The notes: a model not told the origin generated them from the sequence alone. A DNA stretch of 11,781 nt from Propionibacteriaceae bacterium (GCA_003451975.1 DMIX01000377.1:3435-15215); one strand, 5' to 3'. Positions 1 to 6,849 are shown, numbered from the stretch's first letter. Numbers and translations: made by a program.

Positions 1-1080
1 CGCCGAGGTGTAGATGGCATCGAGAATCTCGGTCACTACGCAGGCTTGTCGTGCGGTGACCAATGGCTCGGTGTCGTTCAGAATCGCATCCAGCCATTGG
101 CCGGCTTCAAGGCCGCCCATGTACTCGAAGCCACTCATGGCGTTCTCACCCGAACCGAAGTAGGCGGCACCCACTTCGGGTTGGGTCTTGACCAGATCGC
201 CCCCCTGAACGTTGTTCAGCGTGACCACCAGATCGGCGCTGCCCTTCGCCTGGACGGTGTCGGCACCACCTTCGGTGCCACACAGCGTCACGCAGGCTTC
301 ACGGGAATCCTGGACGTTCAACGCCCAGGCGGCCTCGACGAACAGAGACGCACCGTTGGTGAATCTCACGAACCCGAAGGCGGAATCCTCAACTGTGTAG
401 GTGGCGGGATCCCATGGGCCGGCCATATTGCCTTCGGGCTTGTCGCCAAGCTTGTAGTTGACCACGCCGGTGACCGAGGTCACGTCGTAGTTGTCCATGT
501 ACCACAAAGCGAGGTCGATGGCGTGGCCGCCCAAGTCGATCAGCGGGCCGCCGCCCTGCTTCTCCTTGTCCGTGAATACGCCCCAGGTCGGGACTCCGCG
601 GCGCCGTACCGCGTGGGCCTTGGCAGCGTAGATCTCGCCGAGGCGGCCCTCGTCGACGACCTTGCGCAGGAACTGCGACTCCTTGCGCAGCCGGTATTGG
701 AAGCCCACGGACAGCTTCTTGCCGGTGCGCTCAGCGGTATCGCGCATCGTGCGGGCGTCCTCGCCCGTGACGGCCATCGGCTTCTCGCACAAGACATGCT
801 TGCCCGCTTCGAGCGCTGCGCAGGTGATCTCGCAGTGGTTGGTATTCCAGGTGCACACGTGGATGACGTCCAGAGTCGAATCGTTCACCAGATCGCGATA
901 GTCGGCGGTGACGTAGGAGTCGGGCGACCCGTAGGTGTCTTTCGCAGCCTGGGCCTTGTCCAGCTCATAGTCGCAGAAGGCCACGATCTCGCACTTGTCT
1001 GTGTGCTGAGCGAGGCCGACCAGATGCTTCTGCGTCCCGATGAAGCCCAGGCCCACAATGCCGATCCTCAGCTTGCTCAT
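1..1080 (-). CDS. Gfo/Idh/MocA-family NAD(P)-dependent oxidoreductase (3' end outside window)
   Basis: The reading frame is open from an ATG at 1080 down to the window edge, giving 360 residues with no stop, so the C-terminus is cut by the window. The start is supported by an AAGGGG ribosome site just upstream. The N-terminus (LRIGIVGLGFIG) is a Rossmann fold with GxGxxG at about residues 10-15. CEKPMA at about 98-103 carries the family's conserved EKP lysine (K100). LIDLGGHAIDLALWY at about 180-194 matches the conserved D-x-G-x-H-x-x-D segment with D182 and H186. By family these soluble enzymes oxidise or reduce a hydroxyl of sugars, inositols or sugar derivatives with NAD(P)H. The substrate cannot be read from the sequence. 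It is divergent from the ROK operon, with a well-formed promoter between them, so co-regulation by the ROK protein is an inference. It is near full family length (usually 340-390 residues). Confidence 0.93.
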   Translation of the reverse strand, partial: MSKLRIGIVGLGFIGTQKHLVGLAQHTDKCEIVAFCDYELDKAQAAKDTYGSPDSYVTADYRDLVNDSTLDVIHVCTWNTNHCEITCAALEAGKHVLCEKPMAVTGEDARTMRDTAERTGKKLSVGFQYRLRKESQFLRKVVDEGRLGEIYAAKAHAVRRRGVPTWGVFTDKEKQGGGPLIDLGGHAIDLALWYMDNYDVTSVTGVVNYKLGDKPEGNMAGPWDPATYTVEDSAFGFVRFTNGASLFVEAAWALNVQDSREACVTLCGTEGGADTVQAKGSADLVVTLNNVQGGDLVKTQPEVGAAYFGSGENAMSGFEYMGGLEAGQWLDAILNDTEPLVTARQACVVTEILDAIYTSA

Positions 1081-1143
1081 GAGTCCCCTTCACAGTTCTC
1101 AGGGAGCCTTCCACCAGCGCGGACGCTCCATTGCGTTTCGCCG

Positions 1144-1173
1144 ACGGTATCCACGACTTCCGGTCGGTGTCAA
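1144..1173 (-). promoter_or_regulatory. Promoter of the Gfo/Idh/MocA oxidoreductase
   Basis: On the minus strand a perfect -35 box TTGACA (1173-1168) is followed after 18 bases by TACCGT (1149-1144), which fits the actinobacterial TAnnnT -10. A transcript starting near 1137 would have a leader of roughly 57 bases. An 11-base palindrome sits just upstream of the -35 box. Confidence 0.6.
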
Positions 1174-1175
1174 CA

Positions 1176-1186
1176 GACCTAAGGTC
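1176..1186. promoter_or_regulatory. Perfect palindrome next to the oxidoreductase -35 box
   Basis: GACCTAAGGTC is a perfect 11-base palindrome (5 + 1 + 5) whose edge is two bases from the TTGACA box of the minus-strand promoter. That position suits a regulator-binding site. The ROK protein encoded next door is the natural candidate, but this is an inference. Confidence 0.4.
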
Positions 1187-1215
1187 ACTAATCGATAAAA
1201 CTTGATGAAGTAGTG
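1186..1215. promoter_or_regulatory. Imperfect dyad, AT-rich, in the divergent gap
   Basis: CACTA at 1186-1190 and TAGTG at 1211-1215 are inverted around an AT-rich core that contains ATCGATAAAA. The core is markedly lower in GC than the neighbouring DNA. AT-rich dyads are typical ROK targets, but the symmetry here is short and could be chance. Confidence 0.25.
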
Positions 1216-1294
1216 CCCTGCATGTGCCTAAGTGGGCGCTCCTCGTGGGCTGCGGCCAGCTAGATGAGCCTAGACGGACTGGAATCAGGGGGAC

Positions 1295-1327
1295 TTATGA
1301 CGACAGGAAACGGAACATCCGTCATAA
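1295..1327. promoter_or_regulatory. Perfect 8-base inverted repeat upstream of the ROK gene (candidate operator)
   Basis: TTATGACG (1295-1302) and CGTCATAA (1320-1327) are perfect reverse complements separated by 17 bases, so the half-site centres are 25 bases apart. The right arm ends six bases before a TGC-TACGAT sequence (1334-1339) that could be an extended -10 of the ROK operon, so a bound protein would cover the polymerase site. Autoregulation by the ROK protein is the simplest reading. Confidence 0.45.
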
Positions 1328-1333
1328 CGGTGC

Positions 1334-1339
1334 TACGAT
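1334..1339 (+). promoter_or_regulatory. Possible -10 box of the ROK operon
   Basis: TACGAT preceded by TG-C (extended -10 form) lies 40 bases before the ROK start codon. No convincing -35 box is seen at the expected distance, so the call rests on the -10 shape and on the overlapping inverted repeat. Confidence 0.3.
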
Positions 1340-1379
1340 CACCGCGAAAGCGATCCACCCGTCCCAGAAAGGCTCGCTG

Positions 1380-2564
1380 ATGCCACCCCGATCCAGCAGA
1401 GTGAGCGACATCCTGACCATCCTGCGTGAGGAAGGACCGCGCACAAGGTCGGAGTTGGCTGCGCTCACCGGCCAGGCTCGGTCAACGGTGAGTCACCGAC
1501 TAGCCGAGTTGGTCGCAACCGGAATGGTCGGTGAGACGACGCCGGCCACCACCGGGGGTCGACCCTCGGCGGTCTATGCCTTCCTAGGACAGTCACAAAT
1601 CGTGCTCGCCGCCGACATCGGTGCCCAGCATGCGGTTCTCGCCGTCACCAATCTCAAAGCCGAGGTGATCGCGCACTGGTCGGGCCCGATCAATGTCGCC
1701 GATGGACCCGCGGTGGTCATCCCCGCCGTCATCAAGCACTTCGAGGCGCTCCTGGCTTCGGCTGGCCGTGCGACCCACGACGTAGCAGGCGTAGGAATCG
1801 GGCTTCCTGGCCCAGTCGAGTTCGCCACCGGTCGCCTCATCAGCCCGCCGATCATGCCCGGATGGGACGGCTTCGATGTGGTTGAAGCCTTTTCTTCGCG
1901 GTTCAGCTGCCCGACCTTTGTCGACAACGACGCGAACCTGCTGGCCATCGGTGAACGAGCCAGCCATTGGCCCCACGTCGAGAACTTCATGTACGTGAAA
2001 GTGGGCGCCGGGATCGGCGCCGGGATCATCACCGGTGGCCGGATCTGCCGCGGCGCCCAAGGCGCTGCCGGCGATATCGGTCACGTCTACGCACCCATGG
2101 CAGAGAACCGTCCTTGCCGGTGCGGCAACCGGGGCTGCATCGAGGCATTCGCCGGCGGCCAAGCCTTGGCCAGTGCACTCGCCGAGCAAGGTCTACCAGC
2201 TCGAGTGCCGACTGACGTTGTCGACCTGGCCAGGGCCGGAAACCTCGAGACCACGCATCTCGTGCGGGAGGCCGGACGCGCCATCGGATCGGTCCTGGCC
2301 GCGTGCATCGCACTCCTCAACCCCGAAGTGATCGTGCTCGGCGGAGAAATCGCCGAGATCGGCGATCCGCTGATCGCCGGCGTCCGGGAGAGTGTCTACC
2401 GACGCGCACTTCCGCTGGCGAGCCAACATCTCAGGATCGTGCCCGCGGCGACTGCCGGACTGGAAGGCGTCATCGGAGCAACACATCTGGTGCTCGATTC
2501 GATCCTTGATCCCGAAGCAGTCAACCAAGCAGTCTCGATGGGAGCATCGGCCAGTGCTCAGTAG
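1380..2564 (+). CDS. ROK-family transcriptional regulator (HTH + sugar-kinase-like domain)
   Basis: The protein has 394 residues. An in-frame ATG exists at 1224, but the ATG at 1380 is preceded by an AGAAAGG ribosome site and begins directly before the DNA-binding domain, so I chose it. Residues about 8-52 form a MarR/ROK-type winged helix-turn-helix (SELAALTGQARSTVSHRLAELVATG), followed by the wing GGRPSAVYAF. The ROK domain shows the phosphate loop DIGAQHAVLAV (D79), GIGLPGPVE, the VDNDAN segment (182-186, D184), and the zinc-binding set H235 with C246-x-C248-x4-C253 (CRCGNRGC). The usual ExGH motif reads DIGH here, with Asp232 in place of Glu, which fits a sugar sensor rather than an active kinase. 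The gene leads a three-gene operon and is divergent from the oxidoreductase. Known relatives (NagC, XylR, Mlc) repress sugar genes and release DNA on binding a sugar; the ligand here is unknown. Confidence 0.93.
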   Translation: MPPRSSRVSDILTILREEGPRTRSELAALTGQARSTVSHRLAELVATGMVGETTPATTGGRPSAVYAFLGQSQIVLAADIGAQHAVLAVTNLKAEVIAHWSGPINVADGPAVVIPAVIKHFEALLASAGRATHDVAGVGIGLPGPVEFATGRLISPPIMPGWDGFDVVEAFSSRFSCPTFVDNDANLLAIGERASHWPHVENFMYVKVGAGIGAGIITGGRICRGAQGAAGDIGHVYAPMAENRPCRCGNRGCIEAFAGGQALASALAEQGLPARVPTDVVDLARAGNLETTHLVREAGRAIGSVLAACIALLNPEVIVLGGEIAEIGDPLIAGVRESVYRRALPLASQHLRIVPAATAGLEGVIGATHLVLDSILDPEAVNQAVSMGASASAQ

Positions 2565-3777
2565 TCCAGCGGTGGCGGCCGCACCGAACCCGGCGAATTC
2601 CGATCGGCTGCCGGCCACTCTGCTCGGCTCGCTCGGTCTGTTGGCCATGGTGGCTCCGATCGGGATGGATCTGTATCTTCCTGCCTTCCCGCAGATGATG
2701 AGCGAACTCGACGCGAGCTCCGGCGAGGTGCAATGGAGCGTGACCGCCTTCCTCCTGGGCGGCGGCGTCGGCCAACTCGTCTTTGGTCCACTCGCAGATC
2801 GCTATGGGCGCCGCCGACCGCTCCTGGTGGGTACCGCCATCTGTCTGGTCGCCTCCTTGGTCGCCGCCTTGGCACCCTCCCTGGCAGTACTGGTGGTCGC
2901 CCGGTTGGTCGCGGGACTCACCGCCGCCGCAGGAATGGTGATGAGCCGCACCGTGGTCACCGATGTTGCGCAGGGACGCGCAGCGGCGCGTGCACTGAGC
3001 CTAATGATGTTGATCGGCGGGGTCGCGCCGGTTCTCGCCCCCGTGCTGGGTGGCGTGCTCGCCACACCTCTGGGTTGGCGAGGATTGCTCCTGGTCGTCG
3101 CCGGGCTGGTCGCGTTGGTCCTGGTAGCCGCAGTGCTGTGGATTCCGGAGACCTATCCGAAACAGGTGCGGACCCGGCACCGCGAAGAGCGAGCCGCCAC
3201 GACCGACAGGTCGCTGTTGTCCCGGGCCTACCTGGGCAACATGCTGACTTTCGGTTTCGCGATGGCCGGATTCATGGCATACATCACGGCGTCCTCGGTG
3301 GTGTTTCAGATCGTCTGGAGCACCAGTTCGACGGTCTACGGCATCGTCTTCGGACTCGGGGCACTGGTCCTCATGAGCGGCAACGCCACCGCCGCCGCGC
3401 TCACCAACAGGGTCAAGCCGTCCGATCTGGTCACCGGAGGCCTCGGCCTGATGCTGATCGGCTCGGTCGCATTCACCGCCTTGGTCGGTTTCGGCGTGAA
3501 CTCGGCATGGATTGTGCTGGCGTTGTTCGTGGCCTTCTACGGCCTGGGATTCATCCTCGGCAACACCACCGCACTCGCCCTGGCTGCGGTACCTCGGAAG
3601 ACCGGCCGTGGTTCGGCCTGGCTGGGTGCTGGCGCATATGCCCTGGGTGCGGTTGCATCCGCGGTGGTGGGAGTTGGCGCCGGGGAAAGCGCGCTTCCGC
3701 TGGCGCTCACGTTCCTCAGTGCCATCGTGTTGGCCATTGTCTGCCACCTGATCGCGAAAGCCGGGAAACCACAATGA
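2554..3777 (+). CDS. MFS transporter, Bcr/CflA (DHA1, 12-helix) type
   Basis: The frame extends upstream, but the likely start is the GTG at 2554, which overlaps the ROK stop by 11 bases and has GGGAG upstream; the GTG at 2572 is an alternative. From 2554 the product is 407 residues, normal for 12-helix MFS proteins. The first helix (LLGSLGLLAMVAPIGMDLYLPAFPQM) matches the Bcr/CflA first-helix pattern ending in D-x-YLPA. MFS motif A is clear at about residues 77-88 (GPLADRYGRRRP). A charged central loop near residues 195-225 (KQVRTRHREERAATTD) separates the two six-helix halves. Family members are proton-coupled exporters of drugs, sulfonamides or small metabolites. Placement between a ROK regulator and a SnoaL-like protein suggests a metabolite linked to the divergent oxidoreductase, but the direction and the substrate are not known. 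Translation is probably coupled to both neighbours. Confidence 0.9.
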   Translation: MLSSPAVAAAPNPANSDRLPATLLGSLGLLAMVAPIGMDLYLPAFPQMMSELDASSGEVQWSVTAFLLGGGVGQLVFGPLADRYGRRRPLLVGTAICLVASLVAALAPSLAVLVVARLVAGLTAAAGMVMSRTVVTDVAQGRAAARALSLMMLIGGVAPVLAPVLGGVLATPLGWRGLLLVVAGLVALVLVAAVLWIPETYPKQVRTRHREERAATTDRSLLSRAYLGNMLTFGFAMAGFMAYITASSVVFQIVWSTSSTVYGIVFGLGALVLMSGNATAAALTNRVKPSDLVTGGLGLMLIGSVAFTALVGFGVNSAWIVLALFVAFYGLGFILGNTTALALAAVPRKTGRGSAWLGAGAYALGAVASAVVGVGAGESALPLALTFLSAIVLAIVCHLIAKAGKPQ

Positions 3778-4193
3778 CATCGGACGATCAAGCTGCGCTC
3801 GCCACGCCCACCAGTGATCGGTCCTCGGAGGCCACCAGAGGCGTCATCGAGCCGTTTGTCGAACTGTTCTACGGTCAACGAGCCATCCGGGCCGCGATGG
3901 AGGCCTATGTGACCAACGACTACGTCCAGCACAACCCGGGCGTCGCCGACGGACGGGAAGCCGCGATCGTCGCGCTCGAGGCGAGCATCGCTGGGTCGGA
4001 TCTTCACCTGGATATTCAGCGAGTCCTGGTGGATGGGTCCTTCGCCGTCATTCACCTGCACGCCTGGCGCGACGGTCAGCGTGGCGGCTCGGTGGTGGAT
4101 ATGTACCGCATCGAAGACGGCCTGATCGTTGAGCACTGGGACGTGATTCAGCAGGTGCCCGAATCTGCGGCGAATCCGCACCCGATGTTCTGA
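3774..4193 (+). CDS. SnoaL-like / NTF2-fold family protein
   Basis: The protein has 139 residues and starts at an ATG that overlaps the transporter stop as ATGA, a standard sign of translational coupling. After a polar N-terminal stretch of about 20 residues, the body has the SnoaL-like pattern: helices containing EPFVELFYGQRAIRAAMEAYV, then YVQHNPGVADGREA, then strands with FAVIHLHAWRDG and VVDMYRIEDGLIVEHWDVIQ. The QHNP and G-x-A elements and the terminal E-H-W-D-V-x-Q are typical of the predicted SnoaL-like aldol-condensation group. The fold is a small cone-shaped alpha+beta barrel that can be an enzyme (cyclase, isomerase, hydrolase) or a binding protein. No specific reaction can be assigned. 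Its operon suggests that it acts on the molecule handled by the transporter and the ROK regulator. Confidence 0.85.
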   Translation: MTSDDQAALATPTSDRSSEATRGVIEPFVELFYGQRAIRAAMEAYVTNDYVQHNPGVADGREAAIVALEASIAGSDLHLDIQRVLVDGSFAVIHLHAWRDGQRGGSVVDMYRIEDGLIVEHWDVIQQVPESAANPHPMF

Positions 4194-4274
4194 CAGCGCC
4201 CCGCGGCGGCCGTTCCGGGCGATGCCTGCGGGTCGCACACCTCGACTTCGTCAACCAGGCCCCAGACCCGTCCA

Positions 4275-4313
4275 GATCATGGCTGCACTGCTCCGCGCAG
4301 AATGGCCATGATC
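4275..4313. terminator. Inverted repeat between convergent genes, probable bidirectional terminator
   Basis: GATCATGGC (4275-4283) and GCCATGATC (4305-4313) are perfect 9-base reverse complements around a 21-base loop that can itself pair as CTGC/GCAG. The repeat lies in the 180-base gap where the SnoaL gene and the DHA2 transporter converge, so termination is the natural role. Neither strand has a clear U-run after the stem, so the mechanism is not certain. Shorter dyads (TCGGAC/GTCCGA at 4312-4334 and GAGATC/GATCTC at 4341-4369) fill the rest of the gap. I see no gene in 4194-4373. Confidence 0.45.
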
Positions 4314-4373
4314 GGACATCATGAGATCGTCCGAGGATCAGAGATCACATCCATGAGTGAGCGGATCTCAGGC

Positions 4374-5954
4374 TCAGTCCACTGCGTCACTTCGGGATCC
4401 CGCCTCTTCGGTGGCCTCCGGCAGGATCCCGGTGCCAAGGGTGTTGCGCGGCATGAACCAGGCGAGCACCGAGGCAATGACGAACAGCCCCAGCGTCCAG
4501 GCAAAGATCGGCAGCAGCGAGTCGGCGTAGACCGCGGTGACGGCGATCCGCGAGGCCTCCGGCAGACTGCGCACGATCTGCGGAGTCAACGAGGAAACGT
4601 TGTCGACGACGCTGCCGAGCGCATCGCCCAACGCAGCCTGGAGGCCACTGGTGAGCCGACCGGTGAAGACTGAGCCCACGACGGCCACGCCAAGGGCCGC
4701 GCCGATCTCACGGAAGAAGTTGTAGGTGGCGGTGACCGAGCCGCTGTCATGGATGGAGAACTGGTCCTGAACCACCACGAGCAGGTTCTGCATCAGTGCG
4801 CCGACCCCCAGCCCGATGATCACCGTGCAGATCACTGGCGCGAGAATGCTGCTGGTCTCGTCCAGCAGTGACAACGACCCGGTGCCGATCGCGGTGCCGA
4901 TCACGCCGACGAACACGATGGTGTGATACCGCCCGGTGCGGCTGATCGCGATCCCCGTGGTCGTCGTACCAACGATGATGCCGATGATCATGGGCAGCAT
5001 CAGCAGCCCCGAGACTGTGGCACTGACGCCATAGGCCATCTGCAGATAGGTGGGCAGGTAGCTGGTCACGGCGAAACTTCCGATGCCGACAGCAATCACA
5101 GCAATCGCGATGGCGAGCACCAAGGTTCGGTTGCCGAACAGCGAAAGCGGCATGATCGGGTCGCCGGCGCGACGCTCCGCTACGACGAAGGCGACCCAGC
5201 CGGCGATGGCCACCGCAATCAATCCGAGAATGGTCGGGCTGGTCCAGGCATAGTGCTCACCGCCCCAACTGGCGACCAACACGGTGCCGGTGACGGCGAG
5301 GGCCAGACTGGTGATACCCCAGGTATCGAGATCGACTTTGCCTCGTTGCGTCGGCAAGCGGATGCCCCATACGGCGGCAACCAGGGCGAGAATGCCGAGC
5401 GGGACGTTCATCCACAGCGCCCAACGCCAGCTGTGGTAGTCGGTCAACCAACCACCCAGCAGCGGCCCCAAGACCGAGGACAATCCGAACACTGCCCCCA
5501 TTGGCGCTGTGTATTTCGCCCGCTGCCGCGCCGGCAGAAGAACGGCGAGGACAGCCTGCGAGGTGATCATCAGGCCACCGCCGCCCAATCCCTGAATCGC
5601 GCGTCCGACGATCAGCCAGCTCATCGTGGTGGTGCTGGCCGCAACGATGGACCCGACCACGAATACCGCGATGCCCGCGACGAACACACGCTTGTGGCCG
5701 ATGAGGTCCCCGAGCTTGCCGTAGACCGGCATGCCGATGGTGGCGGCGAGGATGTAGGCCGTGGTCACCCAGGCCATGTACTCCAGGCCGTTGAGTTCTC
5801 CCACGATCGTCGGTAGCGCGGTGCTGAAGATCATCTGGTCCAGCGACGACAGCAGCATCGCCACTAATAAGGAAGCGAAGATCACGCCGAACCGCTGCGG
5901 CGGACGCCAGGCCTGTTGCTCAGCCGCCTGGTTCACGTCACTCTCTGCCGACAT
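4374..5954 (-). CDS. MFS transporter, DHA2 (EmrB/QacA, 14-helix) drug-efflux type
   Basis: The protein has 526 residues, the usual size of 14-helix DHA2 drug:proton antiporters. The ATG at 5954 has a GAGGTAGG ribosome site about eight bases upstream. The first helix holds the DHA2 motif D1 pattern (LDQMIFSTALPTIVGEL, D39). Motif A is at about 79-89 (GKLGDLIGHKR). IQGLGGGGLMITSQAVLAVLLP at about 120-140 and motif C (GLSSVLGPLLGGWLTD, about 155-170) support export rather than import. The C-terminal half has the long loop plus last helices, with YADSLLPIFAWTLGLFVIASVLAWFMP near the end. It works in the cytoplasmic membrane and would expel amphipathic or cationic compounds. It is divergent from a TetR repressor with a dyad between them, the standard arrangement for inducible efflux. 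The substrate is not predictable. Confidence 0.93.
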   Translation of the reverse strand: MSAESDVNQAAEQQAWRPPQRFGVIFASLLVAMLLSSLDQMIFSTALPTIVGELNGLEYMAWVTTAYILAATIGMPVYGKLGDLIGHKRVFVAGIAVFVVGSIVAASTTTMSWLIVGRAIQGLGGGGLMITSQAVLAVLLPARQRAKYTAPMGAVFGLSSVLGPLLGGWLTDYHSWRWALWMNVPLGILALVAAVWGIRLPTQRGKVDLDTWGITSLALAVTGTVLVASWGGEHYAWTSPTILGLIAVAIAGWVAFVVAERRAGDPIMPLSLFGNRTLVLAIAIAVIAVGIGSFAVTSYLPTYLQMAYGVSATVSGLLMLPMIIGIIVGTTTTGIAISRTGRYHTIVFVGVIGTAIGTGSLSLLDETSSILAPVICTVIIGLGVGALMQNLLVVVQDQFSIHDSGSVTATYNFFREIGAALGVAVVGSVFTGRLTSGLQAALGDALGSVVDNVSSLTPQIVRSLPEASRIAVTAVYADSLLPIFAWTLGLFVIASVLAWFMPRNTLGTGILPEATEEAGSRSDAVD

Positions 5955-5996
5955 GCCTACCTACCTCACACTGTGCTCGCAACAACTCCCCGACCG

Positions 5997-6033
5997 AATC
6001 TTATACGGAGTTCTCATCTCCGGTTATATGATT
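5997..6033. promoter_or_regulatory. Candidate TetR operator overlapping divergent promoters
   Basis: AATCTTATACGGAG on the left and CTCCGGTTATATGATT on the right are reverse complements apart from one mismatch and a two-base insertion (GT), around a 7-base centre. Each half contains a TATA-like -10: TATAAG reading leftward (6005-6000) for the transporter and TATATG or TTATAT reading rightward (6024-6030) for the repressor. Repressor bound here would block both promoters. No good -35 boxes are evident. The rightward -10 lies only 9-10 bases from the GTG at 6039, so the repressor mRNA may be leaderless or nearly so. Confidence 0.6.
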
Positions 6034-6038
6034 GGACT

Positions 6039-6611
6039 GTGAATCCTGATGATCGACAGCGTCGACCCCGCAGCGATGCGCGTGCGAACCGCGACCGACT
6101 CCTTCGTTCGGCTCGAGAGGTGTTCGCCGAGCGCGGCCTGGAAGCGACCCTGGACGATGTCGCTCATCACGCAGGCTTGGGAGTCGGGACGGCCTATCGA
6201 CACTTCCCGAACAAGCACGCCCTGATCGAGGGGTTGTACGACGATCGCTTGGCTGAGTTCATCTCCTTCGCTGAAACGGCCCTGGCTGAGCCCGACCCGT
6301 GGGTCGGGCTCTCCTCGGCGATGATCCGCCTGGCTGAAGACCTCGCCGAGGTGAAAGGCCTGCGCGACCTCATGCTGCATGGGACGCCGATGAAGCCACC
6401 CTCGGCAGCCGCGGACCTCGACCGGGTAATGGGTGCCCTGCTGGAGCGGGCCCAAGCCCACGGCAGCGTCCGGCCAGACCTAACCATCACCGACCTGCCG
6501 ATCCTGATGGCCATGACCGACGCCGCAGCCGAGCGCGACCCCGAGCACTGGCGGCTCTTTCAGGAAGTCCTCCTCAACGGCCTGACCGTGCCTCCCACTA
6601 CCCCGGCCTGA
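6039..6611 (+). CDS. TetR-family transcriptional repressor
   Basis: The frame is open from 5916, but the GTG at 6039 is the best start: it puts the DNA-binding domain at the usual distance from the N-terminus, lies just after the divergent dyad, and gives 190 residues, a typical TetR length. No clear ribosome site precedes it, which fits a leaderless message. Residues about 15-62 form the TetR helix-turn-helix (RLLRSAREVFAERGLEATLDDVAHHAGLGVGTAYRHFPNKHALIEGL), including the signature G-x-G-T-x-Y-x-H-F. The C-terminal part (about 70-185) is helical and would bind the inducer; its sequence (LRDLMLHGTP, ALLERAQAHGSVRPDLTITDLPILM) resembles regulators with the TetR_C domain of SbtR-like proteins. 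It probably represses itself and the divergent DHA2 exporter. The inducer is unknown. Confidence 0.92.
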   Translation: MNPDDRQRRPRSDARANRDRLLRSAREVFAERGLEATLDDVAHHAGLGVGTAYRHFPNKHALIEGLYDDRLAEFISFAETALAEPDPWVGLSSAMIRLAEDLAEVKGLRDLMLHGTPMKPPSAAADLDRVMGALLERAQAHGSVRPDLTITDLPILMAMTDAAAERDPEHWRLFQEVLLNGLTVPPTTPA

Positions 6612-6667
6612 TCGCGACTTCTCAACCCACTCGCCGTCCGTGCAACTCCGCGCTGAGCCGAAACCGA

Positions 6668-6704
6668 AAGTGTCCCTCCCGAGCAACTCTCGAGAGGGAC
6701 ACTT
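6668..6704. terminator. Long hairpin terminator between tetR-family gene and tRNA-Ser(GCT)
   Basis: AAGTGTCCCTC (6668-6678) and GAGGGACACTT (6694-6704) pair perfectly over 11 bases, and inside them CGAG (6680-6683) pairs with CTCG (6689-6692) around a 5-base loop. The hairpin lies between the stop of the TetR gene on the plus strand and the 3' end of the tRNA on the minus strand, so it can end both convergent transcripts. No strong U-run follows on either strand. Confidence 0.65.
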
Positions 6705-6713
6705 CCCACAACA

Positions 6714-6807
6714 TGGCGGAGGTGGTGGGATTTGAACCCACGAGAGGGTTGAAGCCCTCAACCCGCTTAGCAGGCGGGCGCCATAGACCGGACTAGGCGA
6801 CACCTCC
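6714..6807 (-). tRNA. tRNA-Ser (anticodon GCT)
   Basis: Read on the minus strand, GGAGGTG at the 5' end pairs with CACCTCC at the 3' end, followed by discriminator G and an encoded CCA. The anticodon stem CCCGC/GCGGG encloses the loop CTGCTAA with anticodon GCT, which reads AGC and AGU serine codons. A long variable arm (TTGAGGGCTTCAACCCTC region) marks it as a class II tRNA, and GGTTCAAATCC is the T-loop. The length of 94 bases is right for tRNA-Ser. Confidence 0.97.
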
Positions 6808-6819
6808 AAGACCGCGGTC

Positions 6820-6849
6820 AGCCTACAAGGCTGGGAAGGGGTGCGGCAA
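6820..6849 (-). promoter_or_regulatory. Promoter of tRNA-Ser(GCT)
   Basis: On the minus strand TTGCCG (6849-6844) and TAGGCT (6825-6820) are separated by 18 bases, matching TTGnnn and TAnnnT boxes. Transcription would begin a few bases before the mature 5' end at 6807. Confidence 0.45.

Noticed and set aside
46..1182. Plus-strand open frame of 378 codons over the oxidoreductase
   Set aside because: The minus strand encodes a clear Gfo/Idh/MocA protein with all motifs, and the plus-strand product has no family features.
2733..3773. Plus-strand frame running through the MFS transporter into the SnoaL gene
   Set aside because: The upstream part is very rich in Arg and Gly, typical of an off-frame reading of the transporter. 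Only the part from the ATG at 3774 looks like a real protein.
4302..4673. Plus-strand open frame of 123 codons at the DHA2 3' end
   Set aside because: It mostly overlaps the transporter antisense, lacks a ribosome site and has a biased composition.
4923..5816. Plus-strand open frame of 297 codons opposite the DHA2 transporter
   Set aside because: It is antisense to a complete transporter, and its product is a polar, Gly/Asp/His-rich sequence without domains.
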